Source: Hofstenia miamia
Lineage: Eukaryota; Xenacoelomorpha; Acoela; Hofsteniidae
Direction of reading: 5' to 3'
Assembly (NCBI GenBank): GCA_900660155.1
Contig: CABFPE010000182.1
Span: 50,095 to 99,514 of the forward strand
Length of the DNA stretch: 49,420 nucleotides
Shown here: positions 32,341-44,029 of the stretch, piece by piece
How positions within the stretch are numbered: position 1 is the first letter of the stretch
How the letters are laid out: every line of letters begins with the position of its first letter
The notes under the pieces: generated by a model
Database searches by the model: none
What the model was told of the DNA's origin: nothing
What the model saw: only the letters and a program-made list of their open reading frames with translations
Program-made: the position numbers and the translations under genes

Positions 32341-34414
32341 AAATTTTACATTGCGCAACAAAATTCCTTGAATTTGTTGACTAAATGGTGCAGTTTATAG
32401 TTGAGTCAACTACCATATTGCAACAAATATTACAATTTGAAATATGCCAATAATGGTTTCAAGAAATTCTTTATCACAATATATTTCATACAAATACTCT
32501 TATTGGGCTGTACCCATCCAGATTTGTATATGGGAAGATATTTCAAATACACGCCAAGAAAATTGCATTTAATATGTGCTGCTTATTATAGTTGGCCTTG
32601 AAAATCCTAAGACCTTCATCTAGGAAACGGAATCGAATCGTACGGAACCGGAACCATGTACTGGGAAGACGATTACTAGTCGGATCCGAGTATCTAGTCA
32701 GGCTCCNATGGGTTATACTCTTAATGTATATACCACCGTGGTCTAAGAAGCAATTTGGTCCCTAGGAAGTACAACGCATTGGGCCCTGAAATGTTCTCTA
32801 TGAAGATTTCTTGCGAGGTGCATCATGCTCTATGCTCACAAATTAAAGCCAATTTAAATTCTCTTACATAACTGTTGTTAGCTCTAAATCCACAGTTTAT
32901 TATTTTTAAAAATGTATAAATAACTGTCTTAAAAATATTCAACAATTTTTTTTTCCAAAGCAAAATGAAATTTTCTATCCTCCAATGTTTTGCATAGAAA
33001 TAATCATAGAATTCTAAAAATTTAACCTTTAAATCTAACAAGAAAATAATGAAAAACTAATTCTCATCATATCAATAAAGACATGTAATACATTACATAA
33101 ATCTCTAAAACAAATTTAAAAATTAGGAGGATTTATAAACTAAATTAAGAAATACTACTGTAGTTATACAGAAAAGGCTTAATTACAAGTAGCTACTACT
33201 AATTAGACGTCATTTAGAGTTGTAAACAGTATTTATATTGTACAAAGCAACTCTATGAGCATAGGTAGTCTTTTCTATTTTTCCATATTTCGTTCTTACG
33301 AGATTTAACAAGAGATCATCATTGAAAACTTCATTCTTGATTCTACTGATTTTCTACTTATCATCAGCATTAAAATCTTCAGGTATTTTAGGGAATCTTA
33401 ATTTAACTTGACAAATAGATAAGTTTTGGAAATTCCCAATTAGTCTTTATTGTACACTAAATTGGTTGCTCTAAATGCTCTTCAAGCGCAACAATCAGGT
33501 GATCAGTTATAATGTAAAAGACATCAAATCTAAGTTTATCTCAATTCATAGCAGATGTCTCACTATCATAGACGAAATGCTTTCTTTTGCGTTTGCATTC
33601 ACTTCGTCATTATGGATGGCACTAGAATATCGTTTGTTCACAAAAACTTGTTTCTCTTCTGAGATGGATTTTTTTGAGGAATAATAATTGAAGACTACAA
33701 GGGAAAAAGGGCATATGTCACAGTCGGACTTATGCCCTTTTGACTTTTTTAAATGGACATATGCCCCTCTTAACAAGTACAGGTTTTTTCTCCTTGCAGT
33801 AAAATGAGACATATGCCATTTTTGACAAAACAGTGATATTCGGAAGACACTTTGGATCATGGTCTACATAATGGCGGTTATAACTGAAATAATCCCAAAT
33901 TGTGACATATGCTCTATTTCAATTGAATTGGCGTCAGTTTCAATTCTACTTTGCTTATACATACCGTCAAATAACAGTTTATATGACCCGAGAGTTGAGG
34001 GTGTTCTTCAAATGCGCAATCTTAGTTTACAATAATACAATGCATTTTAAAAATCACTAAGGTCGGACTTTTCATTAAAATAGGAGGAGATAATGATGGA
34101 CAATCTTCAATTAGGAGCAATATATGCATGATACAACATTTTACTAAAGATAAATAACTAATTCTACGGCACATTATAACTGAAAACTTTGAAAAATTTA
34201 AGAACAGTCATTTGGTTTTTTATGTTTTTTTGTTATTAAAATGCTATTAATTACAAAACATATAAAATCCTTAAAATTATAAGTATGCTCCTATTTTGTT
34301 TAGACTGAACATTCCCAAATATTTTTAAAGTTCTGTTAAGTACTCTTATAAATTGTGTCAAACTCGTAATTTATTTATTTGCCCCCACAATTGCATTAAT
34401 GTTCAATAAGCTAT
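32341..34414. other. Intergenic; a single N and a small hairpin cluster
   Basis: A GC-richer patch at 32620-32820 contains a single N at 32707, a likely assembly join. The remainder holds no recognised gene. Overlapping open frames at 33475-33684 (+) and 33546-33860 (-) were not identified. Confidence 0.5.
33705..33741. repeat. Hairpin with 11-bp perfect arms
   Basis: AAAAGGGCATA (33705-33715) and TATGCCCTTTT (33731-33741) around a 15-nt loop. The word CATATG(C/T)C recurs nearby at about 33711, 33758, 33811 and 33903. Confidence 0.65.
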
Positions 34415-34595
34415 TTAATCATTGTTGTTGCCTCCATCTTCACTCCAAGGATATTTACTGATAACTTTAAGATCAATATAGTGTACATAATCATTATTTG
34501 TTACAAATCATCCTTGACGACCACATGATACGTTCAAAACCAAACGTACACCAGCAATTAGGACGACTTTCAGCGATGCAAGAGGTATTGAAATC
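34415..34595 (-). pseudogene. Cystatin-like terminal exon or fragment with an in-frame TGA
   Basis: After a TGCAG acceptor-like site the minus frame reads ISIPLASLKVVLIAGVRLVL, then NVSCGRQG, a TGA (34510-34508), then FVTNNDYVHYIDLKVISKYP and WSEDGG to TAA (34417-34415). The VVxAG-like loop followed by V-x-x-G-R and a later PW loop resemble the second half of cystatins (cysteine-protease inhibitors). The identification is weak and rests on spacing and a few residues. The TGA, and no N-terminal exon found upstream, argue for a pseudogene. An alternative is a small unknown secreted protein. Confidence 0.3.
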
Positions 34596-37500
34596 CTGCA
34601 CTACTATCAAGGCAAATTTTGAAGGGTTGCAATGAACACACCTTGAAAAACAAATACCAGGTAGTGTTGCACGAGCTGTTGTAAACTGGGCCTTAATGCT
34701 TAGTTTCCCTTAAAAACATAAAATTCTGTAGAACTTCAATTGTTGATCGTTAGGTACCGTTATACTATGTGGTTGATAGCAAGAGCTGTTGCTAAATCAC
34801 GTTACATCGCTAACTATCTCGGGTAGTTAGACGGGTGATTCTACGAAAATGTGACAGATCACGCGTGACCAATCACCGTCTAACCGTAGCCTTACTTTGA
34901 ATCGAGAATATATTAATGCATTATTTTTAATAATATTCTTGCAAAAACTAATATTTGAAGCTTCTTCATGGTAAAATCCCTTATTAACCTAGACTGTTGC
35001 ATGCCTATCGGGTTAAAATATTCATGGATAGAACAAAATCCTGCTCTAACCTTATTCTTGAAATTAAATATTTAAAAAATTTAAATTATAGTTTGTTTTT
35101 TGTGAGACGTTTTATATTGTAAGTGCAACAGAAAATGTAATTTGCAAAAGGCTTTTTAAATATACTTTTTCTAAATTTGAATTATGTTGAAAGTGGTTTT
35201 ATTCCTTGAAGAAAACTCAAAGGAAATAGACAGTCTGCAATTTTCCAAGACTATCTGCTTTTTGCTGTGTTTTCTTCTACAGAGACTTGTAATGTGATGC
35301 TGTGTGGGTAAAGCTTTTCCAGCCCGCTTATCCGGCAGCCTTTCTATGCTTCTTGCAACATTAAAATTATGAGAACTTAAGATCTTCTTAATTCATTTTT
35401 TAGCAAATATTGCAAAACATTCTAATCAAATTTATTAATGAACTGTGAGGAACTGGGAATTTTAAGCAATGGATAAAAAATTAATGGGATATTATTAGAG
35501 TCCAACAAATTGTTTTTTACCAATAGCTATTTGACATGTTCGGGTAACAATGCTTCCCGCGTGCACAGCTGTTTTTGAATTGCTAACTGCTAACTCAGTC
35601 TTGTTTTTTGTTACAGGAATAAAGTGATATTCATATCTATGAGTTATCACAGCAAATGGAGGAAATCTATGTTAATTGCAATTTAGTTAAACTAGCTTTT
35701 AATTAAAAACGCACAGCAACAAACAAAAAATTGACTGCATTGTGCAGTAGCATAGAATTCTAGACAATTTACTGCACTGAAAAAAATCACATGCCACACA
35801 GCAATTACATTATAAAATGTCATAATAGTACCATATTATGCTGAAAAATGAACTTTAGTGTCATATCTATCTCTGCTGTGCAGTTCGCATTGACTAAACA
35901 TCAGAAAAATAGATTTAAATCTTATTTTCTTTTAGTCGCCGGATATGGAAATATATTAAGTCAATTAAAAACATTCTTTATCTCAAATTTTGGTGATAAC
36001 TTCCTGAGCTTTTGACAAAAAGCTTGAGGAAAATGACTATTCGTTGGTGAAGGGAATCTAGTAGGACAAAATCTCCCCAGAGTAAGTGATAAATTGATTA
36101 CTTTCCTGGCATTTAGAACAGCTTGTAAATTTAGTAATTTTCTTCCATTTTCTTAGTTTTATCCTAAAAATTTCATCACTGTTTGATATGTAACATGCTA
36201 ATTCAAGAAAATGAGAAGTGTTGAAAGCTTTATAATCTAACCTAGAATCCTTCCCTGTCGTTTTCTGTGGGTAACCTCTGAAATTCTCATTCCACACACA
36301 AAAATGGAAGAATGTATTATTACAATATATTTATAAAACACGAATTAGTGACAAACTGATTTCTCAATCAGGCTCAAGAAAGATTAACCCAAGAAGTCCT
36401 TCAATCTAAAGTTTTTCTTCATCAATCAACGTATTTGTTAGTTCCTTAAATTCCAAACTTCAAAATTTCATTCATTAAAGTTTGTGCGCTTCGCTCATCA
36501 AAAATGAAATAGAGGTAATCTCGGCTGGAGTGTAATATCATTCTTTAGCAAACTATGTCAAAATAGTGAATACATGTTCACTAAAATCTAATGAAGGAAT
36601 CACTTATAATCAGAAATATCTACGAAGGACATTTCCTGAAGAAATCCAAGTAAAATCTAAGGAAATGCTAGTGGAACCTCGTATGATTGGAACGTTATTC
36701 ACTTCATATGATGGCACATATTTATGATTTTTTAGTCAGGAGACTTATAGCAGATTAATGCAAGAGCATTCCGACAATTAAGCGATCAAATGACTGATCG
36801 GATAATGAATACGATAGGAGACGATATGATGTACCTCTGACGTAAATCTAGTTGATTGAAAAGCCTTGCAGTTGATGAACGCAAAATTAATTTAATAGTT
36901 TTTATTGTGAAAAATTACCTTAAGTGAAGTTTTTTACCGCTTTACGGAAAATTGTATCCGTACCCAGTCGTCTTTCATTTTGACACTTTCTTAAATTTTT
37001 GACACCCTAAAATTTTTATTGATGGAATTTCACTCCCTTTATCTGAACATGCATGAATATACTTTTATTCTTGTTCATTTATTTTACTAATAGTGGGGAT
37101 AATTTTGGAAAATCATGAGACATAGAACGTATTATTTGCCGTTCCATGCAGGATATTCACCATTAGAGATCGTCAACCATTGCAGTGTCCATTTTTACAG
37201 CTGCCCAAAGCACTATATGAAGTTTTCCCGCTGTATGTCGCACTTATAACCATTGATGTTAAAATATTAAGGGCAGACTTATTTTTGGTTAAATATTTAA
37301 CCCTATTTCCACTATCATTATTTCTACTTAACAAATCGATTTATCTCCAAGCCTGTTAAGAAATATTCTAAGCATTTTACATGGACACAGCAATGGAGTA
37401 TGGCAATGTTGAAGATGTGTGAAAACATATCCGTATGCCGGAACTGCATGCAAATAAGAATTTTTATCAATGAGAAATTCGATTTTGTAAAAATATCCAA

Positions 37501-39775
37501 ATTATTTCTATGCCTAGTGTTCAGACAATGAGGCGGTCGAATGCCAATGGAACAACTACCCGGAAATATTTTGTTTATGAGGACAATATGTGTTAGTCCC
37601 GTCCAGGCAGGCCATGCGCAAAATTCCAACTGGATGGAACAGAAAAAAATAATACAATTCTCTATCCAGTGGTGTTTTCATATTCTCAATATCTTCATTA
37701 GTTCGTGAGTTATAAGTGTTCAAATATTATTGTTGATGTCATCACAGATTTTGAAAAAACCATAGTGGAAATAGGGTAAAAAGTAAATAAATGCACCTTT
37801 CAATTGCATAAAAATAACATTGTAATATGTGCACTTATGCTACAATAAAATTCCTGAAACATTGAGCATTGTCTAAATTTAACTTTGATAGTTGTGCATT
37901 ATTATATGCAAAAAAGATTAAAATAGTGATTGTGGATATTTAATTTAGATTCAAATGAAACCAACTTAGTTTCAAAATAAAATAAAACAATAAATATTAC
38001 TAAAAAATAATTTTGTAAACTCAAAATTTTATCATTTTACTTCCCAAGTAATAGAAAAAAATCTTTTGTATATTTTTATGTTTCTGGCTGTTGTTTAAGA
38101 TTATTGATTAATTATAAAATCGATGACGTCAATTTCGAAAGTATTTGGTCAATGAGTCCAAATTTATTGAAGTATTTTAATTTTTTCTAGAAATACACAA
38201 AAATTTTTAATTATAATAAAAAGGATGAGTTCAATGAAATTTTGTTCAGAAACAGTTTTTTGAGAAATAGTGAGAAAATATGTCCCACAAAGACTTTAAC
38301 CATGTCGGCATTTATTTGTTACAAAAAATGTTTTGGAATATATTCATTTTACATTTCACAAATAAATTTTTACAAAAGCTACATAAATTGTTTGCGAATG
38401 AAAAGCCGAGATTAATCAATATTCTCAATAAATTAATGAATAACTTGAGGTATATTTTAGATATGCTGATTCAAAGTGATATAAAATGAAAACAAGAAAT
38501 TGGTTTTAAATGCTAAAGAGAACTGGCTTTGCTGTATCACAGCACGTATTTATATTTCCACCGCCAAACACCGCAATAGTGCAAATCGCTAACCCTGTGC
38601 ACCGCACCGCACCACACTAATTTTTAATATAAATCTGTCTAAATATTTCAGTGAATCTCGCATCAAAGTAAAGTACCAGCAAACAGAACACAGGATTAAT
38701 CATTTTCACTGTTTTTCGGAAATATTTTAGAACATGCTAATCATTTTAAGAATTAAACTGAACGATTACAATGTTAGAAGAATGGCTTTCTTCAATGCGG
38801 CAAGTTTTTCTTGATGACTTTAGAATTTGGCAAAAAGAACAACAAAATTCTAATGCTGCAACTCTATCTACAGAAGTTACCTAGAATAAGCCTCCTCTAA
38901 ATAACAACTTAACTGTTTAACATAAAAATCAAACACCTGTTCCTGAAAATCCTTGATTTAGATTCCGAAATTGACCACTCATTATGAATGGTAATAGCAA
39001 ATAGGAAGTTCAAGTAATTAGTTTCACTAAATAAGTGTTTGAGGCTACCAGACTGATTCTTAAAATTAAGGCTATTGCCACTTCGTCGACAACAATCTAC
39101 ATCTCTCTCCTGTGCCAACAATTTTAACCTTTGACACATTCGGCTTGTAAACGTTTTAGATTCATCTTTGATTATATTCATTTGTCTAATTCTAAGTCAG
39201 AATTTTTGTTCAACTTTTTTATCCAAAGGATTACCGAGTGGGCTCAACCCACCCTGTAAAATTCTATTAGGGCCTCAGACCCCGTGCTATAACTTTAGCA
39301 TGAAATGCTGGAATTTATTTGTTGAGAAAGTCAGTTTGACCAAAATACAAGATAAAAATGTAAATCATATTTAGAGCCCTCATGTTAATTATTTAGGAGT
39401 ACAGCCCTGTTTTTAGCCATATATAACAATTTATTTTCAAATTTCTTGAAAACCTAAATAGATGAGAATACTTACATTATTTTGGGTTGCAAAGCCGTTA
39501 TGAGGAGCATTAGAGAAATTAGACCATTAAATGAAATTGATAAATGAGTGTGCAAAGTATGACGTTTCCCAAAATGATTGGTTCATGTATTAGTTTCATA
39601 TTACCTATTACAGTTTGTTACGATTTCGTAACAAGTGTAGAATTAGGGTTAATAAAATTCATCAAGCACAACCCAATTTAAGTTTTAAAAATGAATAAAA
39701 ATAGTAACTAACCTCAAAAGATCACCGCATTTAATTTTATTTCAGCTGCTAAGGGAAATTTAGATTATCCATTAC
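34596..39775. other. Long intergenic stretch, nothing firmly recognised
   Basis: AT-rich. It contains an interrupted inverted repeat at 34827-34883 and a CACCGC-rich patch at 38560-38620. Short open frames (36058-36297 -, 37324-37629 -, 38280-38489 +) have no recognisable family. Confidence 0.5.
34827..34883. repeat. Interrupted inverted repeat in a GC-richer patch
   Basis: TTAGACGGGTGATT (34827-34840) pairs with AATCACCGTCTAA (34871-34883) with one bulged base. Inside is a smaller GTGA-CAGA-TCAC hairpin (34851-34862). Confidence 0.6.
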
Positions 39776-40003
39776 ATGAGACTCAGAGGTGGATACAGAT
39801 CCATGGGCCCAATGGGTGGTAATTTTGCAATGGGTCGCATGAAACATTACCGCCAATTATTACGGTAATGATGTTGATTTTTGGTTTGTCTCCTTTAAAA
39901 TACTTACAAACCATATTCAAAGTTGGAAAACTAATATTTATTCTCTGTAACCAAATTTAATAATTATTTAACGCGAGACTTTACTCGTGTAAAATAATAT
40001 AAA

Positions 40004-40011
40004 GTATTGTC
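40004..40011. repeat. Target-site duplication GTATTGTC, left copy
   Basis: Identical to 41330-41337. Confidence 0.85.
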
Positions 40012-41329
40012 CAGGGGCGGATTTAGAAATTTCAGATGGGGTACTAACACTCCCAAACTCGATTTGTTCATTCTAGATTTGACTAAATTTCTATTCCTCA
40101 TACATTTCTCTACGTGTTGTGATAAGAATTTTAAGCATTTTGATGATCTTCTAATTTGGACTTTTTGCATATGAGTTTGAGTTTCGGCGAATCAATTTCG
40201 AAATTCATTTTTTAATGTATCATATTTTAAATTTATAAATATATCTATTTCTGGGCCCGCACTGAATTTCAATGTTTTTAAAACATTCAAAATGTTGATA
40301 AATTTGTCCGTGTTCATCTTAACACATTTTTAATGACATAGCAGTGAATCCCAGCAATAATGAGTAAGGCAGCCCATGCCATGGTAGTTGGATGTTTCAT
40401 TGTTGTTGAGGTGTAGCAGGATTGAATCTTGATGTTTCTACAGGGCCTCTAATCAATGTTTTGAGTGTACAGAACACCTGAAATGTGGTGTCATTAATGT
40501 ACTTAACAGTTTGAAATTAACCATTGTACAACTATTGTATTTCGTACAAAGTTGCAGTTTCATTGAACATTTTGACTGTGTATTACATAGTATTTAAGAA
40601 ATTTCCAAATGGTCTTAACTTTATTAGGCGGTGTTAAAAAGCAAAAACGGAGGTGGTCAACTACAAACATAGGTAGCCATCTATGGTTTTACAGTATATC
40701 TTTCATATTCAGTATTTTTAAAAAAGATTGAGGAAGTTATTTAAATTTCTCATAATATAACAAGGATCTGAACTTTTTAGGTATTAACATGCGGTTTTTT
40801 CAAGAAAAGTGGGGTGAGAAGTACTCACTAGTTCCTCCTTGGCCGCATCCTTCAACAAAAATGTGTTTTAATTAACAACTTCACTGAAACAGTATTGGTT
40901 CTCTTTACTAACTTTACACAGATTTATGTATGCTGTGAAAGCGGGTCTGCCAACTGCTTATATAATTTCTTAAGTAGAAAACATTGGTAGATGTTAGATG
41001 AAATGCATATTGGATTGGCTAATATGTTTAATTTCTAATAATATGAAAGATTATTTATAAAAAAATGGAAAGTTTGAGAAATATTTGCCGAGTTTTTGCA
41101 ACGTTTGGTAAATTTAAAAAAAATTGCAAATTTGAAAAATTTGCTAAATATTTTGCAAAAATGGCCAAACCTTTGGATCGATTTGCAAATGGAATGCAAA
41201 AATTTAGCACACATTAGATTTTTCCAACTTTTTTGCTAAGTTTGCCCAAATTAACTTTACAGCTGCACTCTATTTTGCTTCCTCATGGTGGGAATGGAGT
41301 CCCATAGTCCTTCCTTAAATCTGCCACTG
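40012..41329. mobile_element. Non-autonomous hAT element (1318 bp)
   Basis: Ends CAGGGGCGGATTTAG and, on the opposite strand, CAGTGGCAGATTTAA agree at 12 of 15. The flanks are a perfect 8-bp duplication GTATTGTC (40004-40011 and 41330-41337). No transposase frame is present. The interior has many degenerate TTTGCAAA words at 41085-41215. Confidence 0.85.
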
Positions 41330-41337
41330 GTATTGTC
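41330..41337. repeat. Target-site duplication GTATTGTC, right copy
   Basis: Identical to 40004-40011. Confidence 0.85.
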
Positions 41338-42114
41338 CTATCTATATTGCTGAGATACTTTCTTAAACTTTGGTGCTATTCACATCATCTACAAGCTTAC
41401 TTGGTTAAAAAAGTTTTGTAATATAGGGAACTTCTTAAGGCACTAACTGAAGAAATATAATTGCAACGCGCAATGCCATGCATCCCGGGACTATTGGGTC
41501 TCCCTGCATTGACCTTGCTGCATAAAAGCAACCATATTTAAACAAATATTTTACTGTTGAGCTGTTTTTCAGTGTGAGATGTGGTTATGGGTGTCAAATG
41601 TAACAATGAGTTACTTCAGGACTTGAAAAAACATGGGTCATGACACTGATGGTTGCCAAAGTCATGGGTCGCCTCTAGTGACCAATTCACAGCTCTGATC
41701 CGACTAATTAGTATAACGAAGATAACTGATTCTTGTTCTATAAAATTTATTACATTAAAATCAACGCGTTCCCCACTATTCTAAGACAAAAAATTAGTAT
41801 TAATTTCATTGTTTTAAAAAACAAATGCAGAACAAACTAAACCAGCTAGTCACAATTTTAAAAAAATTCATGGTAAGACATATTAGATGAAACAAACAAC
41901 GACATATTTCCATCGACGATAGTCGCTAATATTTACATTTGAATAAGGATAAACAGCAAGTGCACTTTTTATCATTTGGAATTTTATACAAAAATACATA
42001 TAATTTATATTTAAAATTTAAGACAAATTACAACAATTTTCACATACAAAATCATTGATAAATTGAATAATATTGCAAACATTTAAAGCAACACGTTTGA
42101 CGACGATAGAAACA

Positions 42115-42276
42115 CTAACAATCATTGGGAAATGAGTCGATTAAGTTATCAGCAAAGGTAAACCCTTCAAACTCGCGTCCGTCGAGATTCTTTAGAAAGT
42201 TTCTATCAGTTGCGCTAAACAAAGTCTTTTGCTCGGTGAATGCAGAATCAAAGAACTCTGCGTCTCCCGGATCATC
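42115..42276 (-). CDS. Protein kinase C-type AGC kinase, last exon only
   Basis: After a TTTAG acceptor (exon starts 42276) the minus frame gives 53 residues and TAG (42117-42115). It reads DPGDAEFFDSAFTEQKTLFS, then LKNLDGREFEGFTFADN. This is the C-terminal tail of protein kinase C-like AGC kinases: F-D-x-x-F-T, then the D-x-x-E-F-x-G-F-T/S-F hydrophobic motif, whose Thr/Ser is phosphorylated in the family. Odd: the turn motif, usually LTPxD, is LFSATD here, and nine extra residues (LIDSFPNDC) follow. No kinase-domain exon was found upstream as far as the window end, so the intron exceeds 7 kb, the gene is fragmented, or exons were missed. The neighbour upstream is a hAT insertion, within the presumed intron. 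Confidence 0.7.
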   Translation of the reverse strand, partial: DDPGDAEFFDSAFTEQKTLFSATDRNFLKNLDGREFEGFTFADNLIDSFPNDC

Positions 42277-42390
42277 CTAAACCATCAATTTACTAATCAT
42301 AACCTAAATTTCCTGAAATATGTATTGAAATCATTTATTGTTGAGAAATTCATAAAAACATTGAGAAAAATCACGAGCATGTCATTGGAC

Positions 42391-43121
42391 TAGGCCTGCA
42401 CAAAAATGAAAATTCGGTATTTTTACCAAACAAAATCAAGATATTTTCATTTCGATCATCATTGCAAACATCCGGAAAGACAAAATATCAAACTATGAAG
42501 TCAATAAACTGGATAGGCCAAGTATAATTGCACAAGGAAACCAAATGGGCACCATTGTTTCAAAACAGCATGTGGAAAGATAACTGGTGCCACAAATACA
42601 GCAACATCCGCTATTTAACAACTCCATTTTTGGTACGACTGGGCATTCACACCAGGGAAATGCCGCGCAACAAATTGATTTTCCCATATCCCACGCGCAA
42701 CATCTATAATCGAAAAACGCAACATTTTATCATTGTACCAGACAATTTACCAATAACACACATCTGGAAGCAGTTCCGAAGAGCAATTAAATCGATTTCC
42801 GCACAACATATCCCTGATCTGCCTCTAGATAAACACTTTATTAAAACAACTCCAAAAAATAACTCTCAGTACAAAATTAGCAAACAACGTCGGATTAATA
42901 TAATGACACAACATCCCAAACAAAGTGATGTGGCTATAGTTGGTATTTGCAGACCACAAAAGTTGGTATGATAGACCCACAAATTTGAACATTTTAGTAA
43001 CGCTTGTATTTTCGAAAATTCTACAACTCATTTTCGATTCGATTCAATTTTTCACCTAAACGAAAATAGCAAATCCATTTTCGTGCATTTAAATATATAT
43101 CTTCGTTTTTGTGCATGCCTA
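42391..43121. mobile_element. Short hAT-type element (731 bp)
   Basis: Left end TAGGCCTGCACAAAAATGAA and right end (complement) TAGGCATGCACAAAAACGAA agree at 19 of the first 22 bases. Flanks CATTGGAC (42383-42390) and CAATGGAC (43122-43129) agree at 7 of 8. It contains a 147-codon open frame (42528-42971 +) with no recognisable transposase motif. Confidence 0.75.
42528..42971 (+). CDS. Unrecognised open frame inside the short hAT element
   Basis: 147 codons from an ATG, rich in basic and aromatic residues, including REMPRNKLIFPYPTRNIYN and VPDNLPITHIWKQFRRAIKS. Less AT-rich than its surroundings. It is not a BED finger or a hAT catalytic block that I recognise. It could be captured sequence, a degraded transposase part, or chance in a less AT-rich stretch. 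I do not assign a function. Confidence 0.25.
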   Translation: MHKETKWAPLFQNSMWKDNWCHKYSNIRYLTTPFLVRLGIHTREMPRNKLIFPYPTRNIYNRKTQHFIIVPDNLPITHIWKQFRRAIKSISAQHIPDLPLDKHFIKTTPKNNSQYKISKQRRINIMTQHPKQSDVAIVGICRPQKLV

Positions 43122-43129
43122 CAATGGAC

Positions 43130-44029
43130 TTTATTATCAGTACAAAAGCGATGAAATCGTAATTAGCAAGTAAGTCATTATGGGTCAAAGATTTGAAAGA
43201 GTGTGAAAGTTCTTAAAATAAAAGTTGATTAATTCTTAATTAAAAGTAATATTTTGATGGGATAGAATTCCTTTCATCTTTCATTGAATTGGCTTTTAGT
43301 GGCTTTACCTTTTAATTTGTCAAGTTAAAAGATGCTGGCGTTTCCTGTATTAACAAACTAAAAGAAATTCCCTTTTGTTAAGGAGTTAAAATAAATTACT
43401 TTGTTAAAATTTACTCAATTTAATCAAAAGACTTTTTCTAGTAAATCTCGCTAGATGTTAAAAACTTCAATAATATGACTGTTTAACTTTCATTTCAAGC
43501 TAAAACTAAATAAAATCTGTATGGACTAGATCTGTAAACATGAAATAAAATTTTTTAAATTATTCTCAAAAACTTTGCATGTGAAAATAATGAATTTTTG
43601 GTTTACATGAGCACCGTTGATATACTCATACCCTAAGGAACAGGGGAGGCTGGCAGGGCTGGAACCGCTCCAATAATTACCCCGAAGGTGCAGTTTAATA
43701 GCAATTTAATAATGGAAAGAACCAACTATAGGGGATTAAGGTTGCCCCCTAACTTAATGTTTATCAATTTCTCCAAAAATAGTAAAAGGAATTCAGCTCT
43801 TGGAAATGTCTTTTAAAAAATGAAAAAGGTATATTAAATTGCTTTAAAATATTGCCATTGGGAAAATGTCATAACAAGTGTTCCAAATTCAATCAATTTC
43901 CACCCTTCACCACTGATTGTGATGATATTCAACATGAGAATAGTCACCCTGAGTAAAATGTATGCTTTCGAAAATTAATTTGTTGTTTGTATGTAAAATG
44001 AAATATTGTGCTACTGAACGTCTTATACA
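43130..44029. other. AT-rich presumed intron or intergenic sequence
   Basis: Nothing recognised. A patch at 43640-43700 (CAGGGGAGGCTGGCAGGG) resembles a hAT end but no partner end or duplication was found. Confidence 0.4.

Larger units (their letters stand above)
39784..41697. mobile_element. Possible older hAT element containing a nested hAT
   Basis: The left end CAGAGGTGGAT and right end complement CAGAGCTGTGA share the CAGAGnTG start known from Tol2-like hATs. Flanks ATGAGACT (39776-39783) and ATCCGACT (41698-41705) agree at 6 of 8. No transposase was seen. The weak ends make this tentative. Confidence 0.35.

Noticed and set aside
34508..34510. In-frame TGA as a selenocysteine codon
   Set aside because: No cystatin-like selenoprotein is known to me and I see no convincing SECIS structure; a broken gene is simpler.
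43640..43700. CAGGGGAGGCTGGCAGGG as a hAT end
   Set aside because: No matching second end or 8-bp duplication was found.
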